Below are positions 1 to 11,837 of a DNA stretch of 64,000 nucleotides, piece after piece (positions within the stretch are counted from its first letter, which is position 1; each line of letters opens with the position of its first letter). The stretch is from Lathyrus oleraceus. Lineage: Eukaryota; Streptophyta; Magnoliopsida; Fabales; Fabaceae. The DNA lies in assembly GCF_024323335.1 (NCBI RefSeq), contig NC_066585.1, positions 85,176,614 to 85,240,613 on the forward strand, in the 5' to 3' direction. Position numbers and translations under genes: made by a program. Under the pieces are notes generated by a model. That model saw nothing but the letters and a program-made list of their open reading frames with translations. It ran no database searches and was not told the DNA's origin.

Positions 1-124
1 TGAGACTGATCATAAGTTAGGAGATGAGTAGTGTGTCAGGCTTATGAATTTTGTAGATGTTGTCCAAGGCAATTCTAGAATTAGTATTTCTTATTCCCCT
101 GATATTCCAATAGAATACATTCAT
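1..124 (-). pseudogene. LINE ORF2 endonuclease N-terminus, fragment
   Basis: Reading leftwards from the ATG at 124, the frame begins MNVFYWNIRGI and continues with RIALDNIYKIHKPDTLLIS. This is the usual opening of the apurinic-type endonuclease domain of plant L1-like LINE ORF2 (WNIRG start, then a helix ending in HKPD). Only about 40 residues lie inside the window before a stop or the window edge, so completeness cannot be judged. No promoter or untranslated leader was recognised. It is called from motif resemblance only. Confidence 0.55.
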
Positions 125-1096
125 GAGGAATGTTTCTGTTGTCCACCTTGTAAATTGGTGTTGTATGACTCCCTTGCAATATATGATTCCAATACATACC
201 TTCATTGGGAAGTTTTAATTCATAAAATCCCTTATCCGGTGAAGTTGACTTCCATAGTGATAACTCATTCTATACAACATTGAGTTTTATTGCAGTATCA
301 CACATCTTTAAAGGTCTGTAACCTTTTCCTATGATTATACTCCAATGAAGATAATTTTTGCAATATCCTAAGCCTTTGTTATACTCTTCTTGGATTATCT
401 TAATAGTAACTATTTCCGTTTTTATTCAAAGTTTTGGCAGTTGCGAAAATGGAATCTCTTCTTGTGTTGAAAAAACCTACACATAAGATTTCAATATGTT
501 CTTACTCGTTCCGATGTAGTAGTGCCAGGAACAAATCATTAATTTTTTATTGACCATTAGATCCTCTGCCTATGGTGCACACGCCTAGGTTTAGTGTAGA
601 AAAACCCTTAGCACCGAGAGCAAAACCCTAGCAGCTATTATCATTATTATTTTGAAAAAATTATTTTAAATTTAATTTTATATGCAATTTAAAATATATT
701 ATTATTATAAATTTTGAAAGATCATAAAAAGTTATTTGAATTTGTGTTGTCAATAGTCATGATATTGCGTTTTTCTTTACAAAATAAAAATATGATGAAT
801 TTTCAATACTTACTTCATATTGTAATTTTTTCAATAATTTAAATTTCATCTAAAATTAATTTTAATTATTTATTTTTCTTACCATTAAAGTTATTTTTTT
901 TAAATATTTAGAAAAAAACTTTGAATATTTATTGGAAGATTATTTTTTATATTCCAAAATTAATTTAATATAATGTTTTTTAATTAAACATTATAATAGA
1001 TATAATAAAAAGAAATTGTACATAAAAACTATAGGACATATACTCTAATACAATGCAAATATAATCCTAAAGGATAAGGAAATTAAAATTATTTAA
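125..1096. other. intergenic, no gene recognised
   Basis: No open frame with recognisable protein similarity was found. The right half (about 640-1090) is very AT-rich with poly-A and poly-T runs. The left part may be the leader of the LINE fragment at the window edge, but nothing in the sequence proves it. Confidence 0.5.
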
Positions 1097-1745
1097 ACGT
1101 CTTGTTTGAGGGACTTAGAGTCTCTTCAGACAGACTCCTCTAAAACGTCTCGCATGAAGGACTTAGAGTCTCGTCAGACTGACTCCTAAAAAACATCTCG
1201 CCCAATGGACGTAGAGTCTCGTTAGACAAGCTTAAACTTAAAGTCTTGCTCAAGGGACTCGGCAAAAATCTGACCTGAGAGACTCAAATTAAAGTCTCGC
1301 TTGAGGGACTAAAGTGAAGTCTAGCCCAAGAGACTCATATAAACACCTTGTCTGAGGGACTTAGAGTATCGTTAGACATACTCCTCTAAAATATTTCGTT
1401 TGAGGGACTTAGAGTCTTGCCAGACAAGCTCTTATAAAATGTCTCGTCTGAGCGACTTAGAGTCTCGTTAAAAAACCTTCAACTTAAAGTTTTGCCTCAG
1501 GGACTTAGAGTCTCGTCAACATAAGTTTCAATCTAAATGCCTCGCCTGAGTGACTTATAGTCTCGTCAATAAGGATTCAATCTAAACGCCTCACATGAGG
1601 AACTTTGAGTCTTGTCAAATAGGCTTCAACTTAAAGTCTCTCCAGAGGGACTCTGCTAAAGTCTAGCCCAAGAGACTCATCTAAACGCCTCACTTGAGGA
1701 ATTTGGAGTCTCATCAGGTAAAACTCACCTGAGCACATCGTCCGC
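1097..1745. repeat. minisatellite-like array, unit about 47-52 bp, about 13 copies
   Basis: Diverged units succeed one another. Each carries a core like GAGGGACTTAGAGTCTCGTC followed by a spacer such as AGACTCCTCTAAAACG. Units start near 1097, 1144, 1191, 1240, 1292, 1342, 1388, 1437, 1485, 1535, 1585, 1636 and 1680. Copies differ by many substitutions and small indels, so the array is old or has not been homogenised. No protein is encoded. It probably belongs to the LTR or untranslated part of a retroelement, but no termini were found. Confidence 0.8.
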
Positions 1746-2846
1746 AAGTCTAGGTTCCATTGATGCAAAGTTAATTAAGCATTTCTCCCTTTACCAAGTC
1801 CTTGTGGTTGAAGAATTGTGTAGTGACATATTTGTAAGGGCCCCACAAGGGGCGAGGAGACCATGTCGCCCACAAGGGTCGATGGGATCATATCGCCCAT
1901 AAAGAGTCAACATCGTCCACGATATGCCTCACTCGCCCAAGATTAAAAAATATGGGAGGTGGTGTGTCTTGGTCAGAGATAGTTGAGAGAGGGAGTCCAG
2001 GGAATCACCCAAGTCCTCATAAGAAATAAGGAGTCAACGAGCCACTACCATTATTAGGGTGGACGATTGCTATTTTTGAGAAACCCTAAATCTAAACCCA
2101 TTAACCCATATACATAGCTCAACCAGAGAGTTGAAAAGGGACATTCTGAATGTCCCACGAATACTCCCAAATATAGACATTTTTACCCTCGTGAGTTTGC
2201 TCTAATGTCATGGAAAACACCATCCATACAAAGTTTCTCACGGTCGTGAGCTTGACCTAATCACCACAAACCCTAAAACCTCTAGTCACCTATAATAGCA
2301 TGGGATGCCACATATTTGTATTTTTTTAACAAATACAAAGTTGTATCACATTCTACTTATAATGACCAAAATTTAATTTGGCATCACACAAAGTGAATGG
2401 CTATACTCAAGTCATGATAAAAAAAAGCAAAGTCATTTGCCAACTGAAAAAATAAGTTAATGCTCTCCCAAAATTTGTCTAATCTAAGAATTTAAATTAA
2501 GATCATATTCTTTATTCACATTCACACGAGTAAAATTGTGGACTTCAATTTACGGCGAAGAGAATAAATGATTACAAATTAAAATTTCTTCGACTAGAAA
2601 GTAAAAAAAGTTATAAAAATAAAAGAACAAAATGAATAATAGCAAAATCCTAAATAGTTTAGTTTAATTATTAAAAAATAATTTTTTTGATTGTATGATG
2701 TTACCACTATGTTCCTGTCCATATAAATAAATAAAAATGTTGACCGAAGGCTTATAGACACTCTTTAAAGGTTAAAACTTTTTTTAAAGAATTTAAAAAA
2801 AAGATGCTTTATTACTTTATAAGTTTTCGTTATTGACCTACCAACA

Positions 2847-2850
<4 letters not shown>
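1746..2850. other. intergenic, possible retroelement debris
   Basis: No coding frame was recognised. The section 1820-1960 is GC-richer and repeats words such as TCGCCCACAAGGG, which suggests continuation of the retroelement holding the adjacent array. The remainder becomes AT-rich unique-looking DNA. Confidence 0.4.

Positions 2851-2855
<5 letters not shown>

Positions 2856-2894
<39 letters not shown>
2856..2894. repeat. (TA)n microsatellite
   Basis: An uninterrupted run of alternating T and A immediately precedes the decayed copy of the eS12 promoter region. Confidence 0.95.
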
Positions 2895-2895
<1 letters not shown>

Positions 2896-2897
2896 CA

Positions 2898-3257
2898 GTT
2901 TTGAAGTAAAAAAATATAATTTTTTATGAAGTAAAAAAACAAAATCTAATTTTTTTATTGAGATAATAAAACATTCAAAAATTAGCTATTTTTTTATATA
3001 AAAATGTAATAGACTTTGTTTGATTTCATATAAGAAAATATAAGGTACGCTTAGGACTTTTCATTCAAAATACGGTTTATCGTTTCTCTTTTACAAGTGT
3101 ATAAATTACATTTTTCTCATATTTAGTCACCAACTATATTAAAAAATCTATTGATTTCGTCTGAATTATCGTGACTCTTTTTATTCTCTCAATCTCTTTT
3201 GCATCAATCTAACGGAACAAAAATTCTCGTTGTTTTGTTGATTTTTATTTTTTTGCA
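2898..3257 (+). repeat. decayed duplicate of the eS12 gene promoter and leader
   Basis: This segment aligns by eye with 5972-6362, the sequence directly upstream of the eS12 coding region. Shared words in the same order include GGACTTTTCAT, GTATAAATTACAT, TGATTTCG and TCTCTCAATCTC, ending with a TTTTGTTGATTTTT stretch. The similarity stops near 3257, where the real gene continues with the splice-acceptor-like TTTATGCAG; no eS12 coding sequence follows. The TATA-like TATAAATT is kept at 3100, while the telo-box of the functional copy (TAGGGTTT at 6166) appears here as TACGGTTT. I infer a truncated tandem duplication of the 5' part of the gene. Confidence 0.7.
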
Positions 3258-4128
3258 AAGTGCGTTATTTTTTAATTATTTATGTTATTAATAAAGAAAT
3301 AAAATGAAATAAATATTTATTTATAATTCTTTTATAAAAAATATTAAAGGGTGTGTTCTAGAATAAATAATATCAAATGTTTATAACCATATAATTGTTA
3401 AATAACTAAGTAATGTATAAATTAAATTGTATTAAAGTTGTATGATAGAAGGTTTAACTCATAATTATTTTATGATCATAAAGATAAAATTGTCATATGA
3501 TTCTTTATTAATTAAATAGTGAGTGATACAAATACTAAAACATATTAAAACATAATTAATGATATCAAAATTTAAATTTATGATAAATTAATAAAATTAT
3601 TTTGTACTGTTTTTATTTATAGTAGTTTTAATTAATTCATCGTTTCATTCATAGTGTTTTAAATAAAATATTTTGTTTACTTATAATCATTATTATAATT
3701 TATTTTTAATAAAAAGAGGAATTTTAATAGGATTATTTTAAATGATTGTTAATTTAGTTTAAAATATTATTTAAATTTTAAAAATTAATTTAAGTTTACT
3801 TATATCACTAACTGAATTTTTAGAATGAAGAAAATTAATTTAAAATTAATTTAAATTTAAGATACATATTTTTTTTAGAAAATCATAATAATTTGTTAAT
3901 TTTAAAACATCATAAATTCTCAAATAAAATAAATTAAAAAAATGTGAAAATAGTTGTCACTGATTAAAAAAGGTGTGTCATTTATGACTTATTTTAACTT
4001 ATATAACTTACAATAATTATACATTAATATGTGTCACTAATGAATTCAAAATATTATCAATGAATTTAAAGTATAGTATCACAAATAGTAAAATCTAGAA
4101 TAAATATTATAAAATAAAATGTATGATC

Positions 4129-4130
<2 letters not shown>

Positions 4131-4197
<67 letters not shown>
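4131..4197. repeat. (TA)n microsatellite
   Basis: About 65 bases of alternating T and A. Confidence 0.95.
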
Positions 4198-4200
<3 letters not shown>

Positions 4201-4241
4201 AAATAAATTTATAAATATTATAAAGTTTACAATATATATAA

Positions 4242-4309
<68 letters not shown>
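4242..4309. repeat. (TA)n microsatellite
   Basis: A second long alternating T and A run, 45 bp after the previous one. The pair may be one array broken by an interruption. Confidence 0.95.
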
Positions 4310-4314
<5 letters not shown>

Positions 4315-6165
4315 TATAGAATAAATATATACATATAGTAAAATCTAGAATAAATATTATAAATTAAAGATGTTAGACAAAAAAAACATAAGTAATGTAT
4401 GAATTAAACGATATTAAAATTATATGCTAATATGAACCATTCATTATTATTTTATGATCACCAAAACAAAATTATTATATTTTTAATTTTTTACCAAATA
4501 GTGTGAGCTGTATAATAATAAATGTTTTTTTAATTAAATAAATTAAATAAATTTCAATATAAATAAAATTTAATTGGTATGCACGGATATAATAAAGATT
4601 TTTCAATTACTGCCACCGATTTATTTAAAAGATTTAACTTTTATTTTAAATATTTAAAAAGTAAAATAAAAATGGATTAAATAGTGAGTGATATAAATAT
4701 TTTTTTTCTAATTAATTTTAAAAAATAATAATAAATAGTCTTTGATTTTTTAGTATTTAAAAACACTATATTTTATTAGATTAAATTATAGTTTTAATCC
4801 CTTCGTTATAGTGCCTTTACAAAATCAATCCTCCTATTTCATTTTTGAAAGATAATATGACACATTCATTTCAAACTAGTTAATTATATTTTCCATGTCA
4901 TTTAAATATATTTATTTAATCTAAATTTATGAATCATATTTTTTTATATTAAATATATTTGTCTAATCTAAATTTATTTAAAAAATAAATATTCTTTTTT
5001 CATTTTAATTAATAATTATAGCACAATCCATCTAATAGTGATTAAATCAAAATATCAACTTAAAATTCCATAATCTCTCTATTGATATCTCTAACAAATG
5101 AAACTTATTTTGTAGAATGCCACAAATCTTTTATCATTATCATAGTCATCCTTATCTCATGTGGTTGAAGGAGTGACAATACCTTCTTCAACCACAAGAA
5201 TTTAGATACAAGAAATTTTCAATAAAACATCTTCATTAAAATAAAATGACAACGATGATTAAAACGTGAAAATCCACTTCTGAAGTTACATAGAAACACT
5301 TGAAAAAAATGAAAGGATTTGTTGTCTGATCTTTTGATCTTTTAGATCCAGAGGAATAGTGTATCTGTTTTTTTTTATGTTTCAACTAAGGAGGAAGAAC
5401 ATAAATAATGTTCAGTGGAGGAAGAACAAGATTTTTCTCTCTTTCTTATTTAATTTCTTTTTTCTAATTAACAATTTATTATTAAATTTTGAGTTTCATT
5501 TTTTTTAATTATATTTTTTTGTTTTATTTGTGGTACAAATATAATATAGTTTTTTAGTTTAATAATATGAAATTTAATATCACATCATCAAATCATAAGT
5601 CATATATTTTAAATATTATAAATGAAGGAGAAAAATGTTATTTTTATTAAATTATATGTATCCAAAAGACGAAAGTAATATTATTAGAGGATAAAATTGA
5701 AAAAAATGGATTAGAATTTGAGATGGATATTTATTTTAGGACAATTTTTTATTTCAAATAGACCACTCATTGTGTAGAATGGAGAGAGTAATTATTAACA
5801 AAAAAAAATATTATTTATAATATATAATATTAGTGTATTTCAATTAAATCCTAAAAATAATTCTTTTATTTTAAAATTAATAAATTCTTTTAATTAAACA
5901 ATTTTATTTTATTTTGTAATTTTATTTTTATTATATTTTAGAAATAAATACAGCATTTTCCTAAAATATATAAGTTTTGAAGTTAAAAAATATTTTTTCT
6001 TATGAGTAGAAAAACAAAATCCAAAATTTTTATTGAGCCAAAACAACATAAAAAAAATTAGTGTTTTTTTTTAATACTTTTTTTATTTAAAAATGCAATA
6101 GAGTTTATTTGATTTTATATTAGAGAATAAAAATAACAGGGACATTTAGGACTTTTCATACAAAG

Positions 6166-6192
6166 TAGGGTTTAAGAGTTCTATTTTATAAA
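6166..6192 (+). promoter_or_regulatory. telo-box and TATA box of the eS12 gene
   Basis: TAGGGTTT at 6166-6173 is the complement of the plant telo-box (AAACCCTA), an element known to be common in promoters of ribosomal-protein and translation genes. TATAAA at 6187-6192 follows. The initiator codon is about 210 bases downstream, leaving a leader of ordinary length, possibly with a leader intron ending at TTTATGCAG (6361-6368). No transcription start was measured. Confidence 0.6.
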
Positions 6193-6405
6193 TGTATAAA
6201 TTACATCTTCTCACTTTTACACATCAGTTATATTAGAAAACCTAGTGATTTCGGCTGCTTCATCGTCAAGGTTGGTTACTCTTTTTTCTTCTCTCAATCT
6301 CTCCTTCATCAATCCATCTCACAACGCGAATTCTCAATTTTTTTTTGTTGATTTTTGTCTTTATGCAGGAAGGAAGAAGAGTCTCTTTGAAATCAACTAG
6401 CAAAT

Positions 6406-7380
6406 ATGTCTGGGTATGACCTAATTTTCTTTAATCCGTACCTTATATGTTTTATACTGATTATAAGGGTGATATAAGGGTTTTGGTGATTCAATGTTTG
6501 CGAGATTTTACTTGATAACGGTGAATTAAGTATATAGGGTAGTTTCGGTCCAACATTTTATAAGGGTTTTGGTGATTCAATGTTTGCGAGATTTTACTTG
6601 TTAGCAGCTTTTTGAAATAGTTGGATCTGATCAACATTTTTTAGTATCTGTGATTTGATCTTTATGCATCCGTTTAGATTGAGATTCTTGGATTATTTGC
6701 TTACTGTTGGTAAACTTTTGGTTTTTCAGTGAAGAAGCAGTTGTTGCAGCCGAGCCTGTTGTTGCTGCACCTGGAATTCCAGGGGAGCCAATGGACATCA
6801 TGACTGCTGTTCAGCTTGTGCTGAGAAAGTCCCGTGCTTATGGCGGCCTTGCAAGAGGTCTTCATGAGAGTGCTAAAGTGATTGAGAAGCATACGGCACA
6901 GCTTTGTGTTCTAGCTGAAGATTGTGACCAACCTGATTATGTCAAATTGGTCAAGGCTCTTTGTGCTGAGCACAATGTTAGTTTGTTGACTGTTCCAAAT
7001 GCAAAGACCCTCGGAGAATGGGCTGGTGTAAGTGCCTCTGCGTTGCTGTACATTATAAATCTTTGTCACAATTATTGAATTTGTATATTATTGTGTATTG
7101 ATTTGTGTTTCTTCTTGCAGCTGTGCAAGATTGATTCAGAAGGAAAAGCGAGGAAGGTAACTGGTTGCTCCTGTGTGGTTGTCAAGGTATGACTTTAATT
7201 TCAAATTGAAATCTCTGAAGTCGGTTATCATCATCCTATGTATGTATCATCCTATGTATGTATCATCCTATGTATGTATCATCCTATGTATGTATGTTTA
7301 TAATTATTTCCATTTTGCAGGATTTTGGCGAGGAGCACGAAGCATACAATGTTGTTTTGCAACATGTGAAATCTAACTGA
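6406..7380 (+). CDS. RPS12: 40S ribosomal protein eS12
   Basis: This is a component of the cytosolic small ribosomal subunit (eS12, L7Ae-like fold). The CDS has four exons: 6406-6413, 6730-7027, 7121-7186 and 7321-7380. All introns are GT..AG and the phases agree, giving 143 residues, the usual length. The first exon supplies only ATG TCT GG, so the start codon must be found by splicing. An acidic, alanine-rich N-terminus is followed by the family signature [20 protein letters not shown], then [29 protein letters not shown] and [18 protein letters not shown], ending in VVLQHVKSN before TGA. The gene looks intact and is preceded by a telo-box and TATA box. Upstream lies a truncated copy of its promoter, so this is probably the surviving copy after a partial duplication. 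The symbol follows the old name RPS12 and must not be confused with plastid rps12. Confidence 0.95.
7232..7295. repeat. four 16-bp tandem copies in intron 3 of the eS12 gene
   Basis: CATCCTATGTATGTAT is repeated four times without visible mismatch just upstream of the branch-point and acceptor region (acceptor CAG at 7318-7320). The perfect copies suggest recent slippage and a likely length polymorphism. Confidence 0.9.
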
Positions 7381-8129
7381 GTTGCACTTTTCCTAGATTT
7401 GTTGTTCTCAATATGAAGTTTTTGTATAAGTCCTAAGATTTTTGTTTTTATGGATTATCTGCCTAGGGATTTTGATGGTTTAATACTTTACCATTCTCAT
7501 GTCTGCCTTTTACTCATTTGTTGAGACTGAACTTTCTTTTGGGATCCATTCTCTATTTATACACTTACTATCAGCTTGATGCAAACCCACTTGAACTTGC
7601 AGAAATAGAATTTTGATGTTTTTCATTGATTAATACCATAGTTGTTTATGCCAACTTTTTTGATTTTTTTTTTTTTTTTGAGATTTTGACACTAGAAAAA
7701 TTTGTTTTAAAATAAATGAGCCCATAATATTACTAAATTGCGATGAATTGTTCAAATGTGTGGAGAAGTGAAGTCTAACTGTAGCACATTAAGTTTTTAT
7801 GATTATTGTTGTATATCTCGTTTGTAATGATTTTGTAATAATAGCATGCTGATTTCTTTTATCAATAGCTTCTTTACTCAAGTTAAAAAACCTTTATGTT
7901 GATGGTTTAGCAATTACTAAACAATCTTAACAAGCACGAGGACAATTTTCCCAATCAACTATTCTTTTCAGTTTATTTGCTTCTCTTTACTTTTCCTCCA
8001 ATCAAGACCATCCCAAAAAACAACTTAATGAAGCAACATCTTTTTTGTAGCGACTTCTTATTTATTACGAGAGGAATTGAAGAAGAGAGGAAAGAAAACC
8101 TATGTTGACTCTGCACAGTTATTTGCATC
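7381..8129. other. 3' flank of the eS12 gene, no gene recognised
   Basis: The first 200-300 bases are probably the eS12 3' UTR, judged only from position and T-rich composition. No further coding frame was recognised before the copia remnant. Confidence 0.5.
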
Positions 8130-10340
8130 TAGACTCATTCAATTATTATTAGGACTGTTGCCTATACTCTCTTATATTTCCTTCAAAGATATGGTCATCT
8201 ATTGAGAAGGAGTTGATATGTCCACAACTTGAAGTTTGTCCCTGAGATAAAGAAACTTGAGATGAGATAGGTTTAGTCAAAACATCAACATATTGGTCCG
8301 TGGCAAGGATTTGCCACTACTTTTAGATTTGTGTTGATCACTTTCTCCTTGGAAAAAAGATGACCAAATTCATATGTTTTATCTTGGCATAAAGGGCATG
8401 ATTATGAGAGAGAGCAACAATGTTCAAGTATCCACAAGTCTTCTGAGGCTGTGTTAGCAAGACTTATATACTTCGCCTTAGTGTTAAACCTTGCTACTAA
8501 ATATTGTTTCTTGGACCATCAGAATACAAGAGTAGGTATTAGGATTATGCATGACCTAGATGTGGATTTTCTATCATTAGGATACGCACCCTAATCAACA
8601 TCTGAAAATGCTTCGAGAGAAAAGAGAATGAGAGTAAATTCTAGATTAAGTAAAAGTCCATGATGCAAAGAGCCTTTTAGGTATCTAAGGATCCTTTTCA
8701 CTACGACCCAGTGGGATCATTAAGATAGTCAGAGCCATGCCTTGAGAGTTTCAAATTTGAGATCATAGGTGTAAGTAGTCCTTTTGCTTCAGACAAATTT
8801 GCTTTTGTGAGTAAATCTCTTGAGAAATGAAGAGTGATCCATTCGTTTGGTGACTAACCTCCATACGTAAGAAATACTCCAGGTTGAAATTATGGTGTGG
8901 AAATTTGGGTTGTGGGATGAAGTTGAGTTGGACATGTGGTTCAACTAATGGTTTAGATGTAGAAGCTATATGATTAGTTTACTGAGATTTAATAGGAAAT
9001 TTGGAGGGTTTGGATTACAGGGTTGGACTAATAACAAGACCAATATTAGAAGAAGGAAATAGTTGTGTGTAAGGAAACTTAACAACATTGAAGAAGACAT
9101 CCTTTGAGATGTAAATCCTACCATTGCTTGCAAGGCATATAACCTTTATGGCTAGGTGAGTATCCAAGGAAAATGCACTCCATGGAGTGAAAATTGAACT
9201 TGTCAGATGATTATGGCCTAAGCAGACACAATAAAAAAATTTGAGAAACTTGTATTCAGGTATCTACTTGTAGAGCATGAAGAATGTAGACTTCATGTTC
9301 TAAAGACCAATAGGCATTCTATAGATTAAATAAACTACACTTAGGTAAACATAATCCCAAAATTTGAGACGCAACCCTGCTTGAGCAAGAAAGGTGAGAT
9401 ATGTTTCAAGCACATGCCTATGCTTGCACTCAATTGAGCCATTTTGGTGATGTGTGTGAGGACAAGCAAACCTGTGAACTACGCCTCTTGTGCTATACAA
9501 AGTGGCGCGAACTTGAAACTCACCACCACCATCTATTTGCACTGCTTTCACCTTAGTACTAAATTGTACTTCTGTAGCAGTGACAAAGTGTGTGAAAGTG
9601 AGCAGGACATTTGATTTTAACTTGATAGGATAAACCCAAGTGTATTTAGTGCAAGCATCCACACAAGTGAGTAAGTATTTATAGCTTGAAGTGGAAAGCA
9701 TAAAAGCTGAGGCCCCTCCCCTACATTAGGATATAACAAGTCAAAAGGGGAATGCCAAACTGAATGAGATAAAGAACTAGAAGTCTGAATTTTTTTCTAG
9801 GCAACAAGAACTACACAATTCAAGGCTAGTTTTATGAGGATGTTGCACAGAGAAAGAGTAGTTTTCAAGGCTTCATGACGAGGATGTCCATGTTTGTCAT
9901 GCCACACATTGTACAGAGAGGATTCCACATCACTATGCTGAGTAGCTTGATCACAAGTTAGAGAGTTGAAGTCCAAGTTAGAGAGTTGAAGTCCGATGAA
10001 GAGGTTGCAGATCACTAAATGCATAAAGGCCATCTTTACCTAAAGACCCTTGCAGCAGAACTTTAGATTGAACCTGATATTTGACGAGACATTTATCAGC
10101 ATGAAACTCAAAGAATACATTATTGTTTTTAGCAAACTTGCTAATAGAGATAAGATTCTTAGTGATGTCAGGAACAAGCAGTAAGTTGTTAAGTGTCAAT
10201 TGTGTGCTTTATAGAGGTTATAGACAAACCTTAACCATTGCCAAGAAGGACCTGATTAGAACCAGGTAGGTTGACTCCGTCAAGAAGGAAATTTGAGTTG
10301 TTTGTCACATATTGTGTGGCTCATGAGTCAGAATAATACC
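8130..10340 (-). mobile_element. degenerate Ty1/copia retrotransposon, RT deleted
   Basis: Reading right to left, domains appear in copia order. A protease remnant lies near 10250-10330. A GAG-pre-integrase piece covers 9978-10199 (VPDITKNLISISKFAKNN). The integrase zinc motif HDKHGHPRHEAL lies near 9890. The integrase core is at 9300-9701, with VDACTKYTWVYP (first Asp), a DGGGEF block (second Asp) and NGSIECKHRHVLE (Glu). At about 9000-9190 comes an FLGYSPSHKGY-type post-integrase piece. RNase H remnants with DRKSTS and QYLVARFNTKAKYISLA-like words follow at 8450-8700. The reverse transcriptase between integrase and RNase H is missing, and stops and frameshifts are frequent. No LTRs or target-site duplication were recognised. 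It is inactive. Confidence 0.85.
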
Positions 10341-10654
10341 ATTACCATTGTTGATTGGAAATATTGAAAGAGTTTATCAAAATTTTATTGCTATAGTAGA
10401 ATAACAATAGAGCCAAACAAAACTAAATTCTGAGAAATACCTTCCCATCCAACATCGAAGACAACAGCAAAAAAAGTTATAACACTTGATTTACATTTCA
10501 GAACCACAAGAGTTAAGGAATAAATAAGGTATAAGATATTGTTTACTATTATTACATTTGAAGTTGTAATAAAGGTCCAAACCTGAGAAACTTTTCATAT
10601 AGCTGGTAGTGTTAACTATTGATTAAACAATAAGTATAAAAATCATGCAAGGCC
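10341..10654. other. 3' flank of the TPR-like gene
   Basis: No coding frame was recognised. Being immediately downstream of the stop codon of the minus-strand gene, part of it is likely that gene's 3' UTR. Confidence 0.4.
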
Positions 10655-11519
10655 TTAAGATAGTGTAATGAAATGCTGCAGAGAACTGATCAAACTTGGA
10701 GGCCAGTGCTTCGTGTCTCTAACATATGAAAGATCTGTAAAGTGAGGATCAAGAAGAGTCGCAATTGTAAACTGGTTTTCAGCAAGCAATGCCGCATGCT
10801 TATCTGAGTATAACGCTGCTGCAAGAGCTGCGTGAACTTCTGCTCCAGAAACAAAAGTAGCATGAGAGAAATGAGAATTTTCATTTTTAAGCGCGATTCT
10901 GTAATGAAAATGCGAACATATTCATACCTGGATACCCCTTTAGGGATATTGAAACGTCTTCCATCTCTGCAATTGCTTCTTCTCTGTCACCAACTTCATA
11001 TAGGGCCAGTGCTCTCCCTACCCTTGCATACTCTGAGAATGCCAAGTCTTTGTAGCTTTCAATCACCTGAAAAAACAAGTAGCATGAATACAGTACAGAT
11101 TTGACAGATTATTAAACCATAGAATATGAGCATAAACTTATTGACACCTGAGAGAAGTATTGAAGAGCGCCATTGAAGTCGCCGAGAGCTTGCAATTCCC
11201 TACCTTTCTCCAACAACTCAACGCCTCTAGAAACTCTCTGTGAGATTAAAGCACTGGCGTCTCTTTCAGAACGAGTTACTGGATCATATTCTGTGTCAAT
11301 TACACTGTTATCTTCACCAAATGCAGGAAAAGGAAGGAAAAGGAAACTAGAAAGAGGGAGGGAGAAAAGGAACAAGCGTCTGTTTGGAAGTTGAGATATG
11401 GAAAGGGATGGTAGAGGTGATGATTTGGTCTGCTGGAAGTTCTGTATTTTGTTAGTTTTGGGATTTGGCAATGGAAGATGGGAAATGGGTGGTGCTGCTA
11501 TGCAGCATGCACCTACCAT
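10655..11519 (-). CDS. TPR-like protein, probably plastid-targeted
   Basis: Three exons on the minus strand are 11148-11519, 10928-11066 and 10655-10842, with GT..AG introns and consistent phases, giving 232 residues. The ATG at 11519 is chosen because the upstream in-frame codon at 11528 is GTG. Residues 1-65 are rich in Ser, Pro, Leu and Arg with hardly any acids, and include a hydrophobic stretch (LFLFSLPLSSFLFLPFPAFG) ending in an A-F-G cut-like motif. This looks like a bipartite transit peptide to the thylakoid lumen. The mature part has helical-repeat sequence: RVSRGVELLEKGRELQALGD, then YARVGRALALYEVGDREEAI, then AALAAALYSDKHAALLAENQF, with the Gly/Ala spacing of tetratricopeptide repeats. 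It ends HFITLS before TAA. I recognise the general type (lumenal TPR proteins) but not a specific named gene. It appears intact. Confidence 0.85.
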
Positions 11520-11837
11520 AGTTGTCACTTGTGACCAAATATTGTAGGAATGCTTTTTCTTTTAATAGATAGATTTGTCACATGAGATATTTTTTTGTTA
11601 TCTACCTCATAAAATATCCAATGCTTAAAATTGCATTTTGTATGGTAAGTCACATTTCCATATAATTTCACTTTGAATTAGATTAGTTTTTTAGTTTGAT
11701 TTAAGTTTTAGAAAGGTTTTTATTATATATATTTTTTCTATTACAATTTTATATTTCTTAATTATTGAGATAATTAGTCTCTTGTGAATCACAATGCCTA
11801 TACAATGATTTTTGACAGAATTAACGATTACATGAAT
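11520..11837. other. 5' flank of the TPR-like gene
   Basis: This AT-rich sequence must contain the promoter of the minus-strand TPR-like gene. No clear TATA box was assigned. No other feature was recognised. Confidence 0.4.

Larger units (their letters stand above)
3258..6165. other. AT-rich intergenic region with internal repeats
   Basis: No gene was recognised. Besides two long AT microsatellites there is a weak direct repeat: 3400-3540 resembles 4390-4520 (shared AAGTAATGTAT and TTATTTTATGATCA), and AAATAGTGAGTGAT recurs near 3518 and 4680. This may be local duplication on the same scale as the promoter duplication. Confidence 0.5.
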
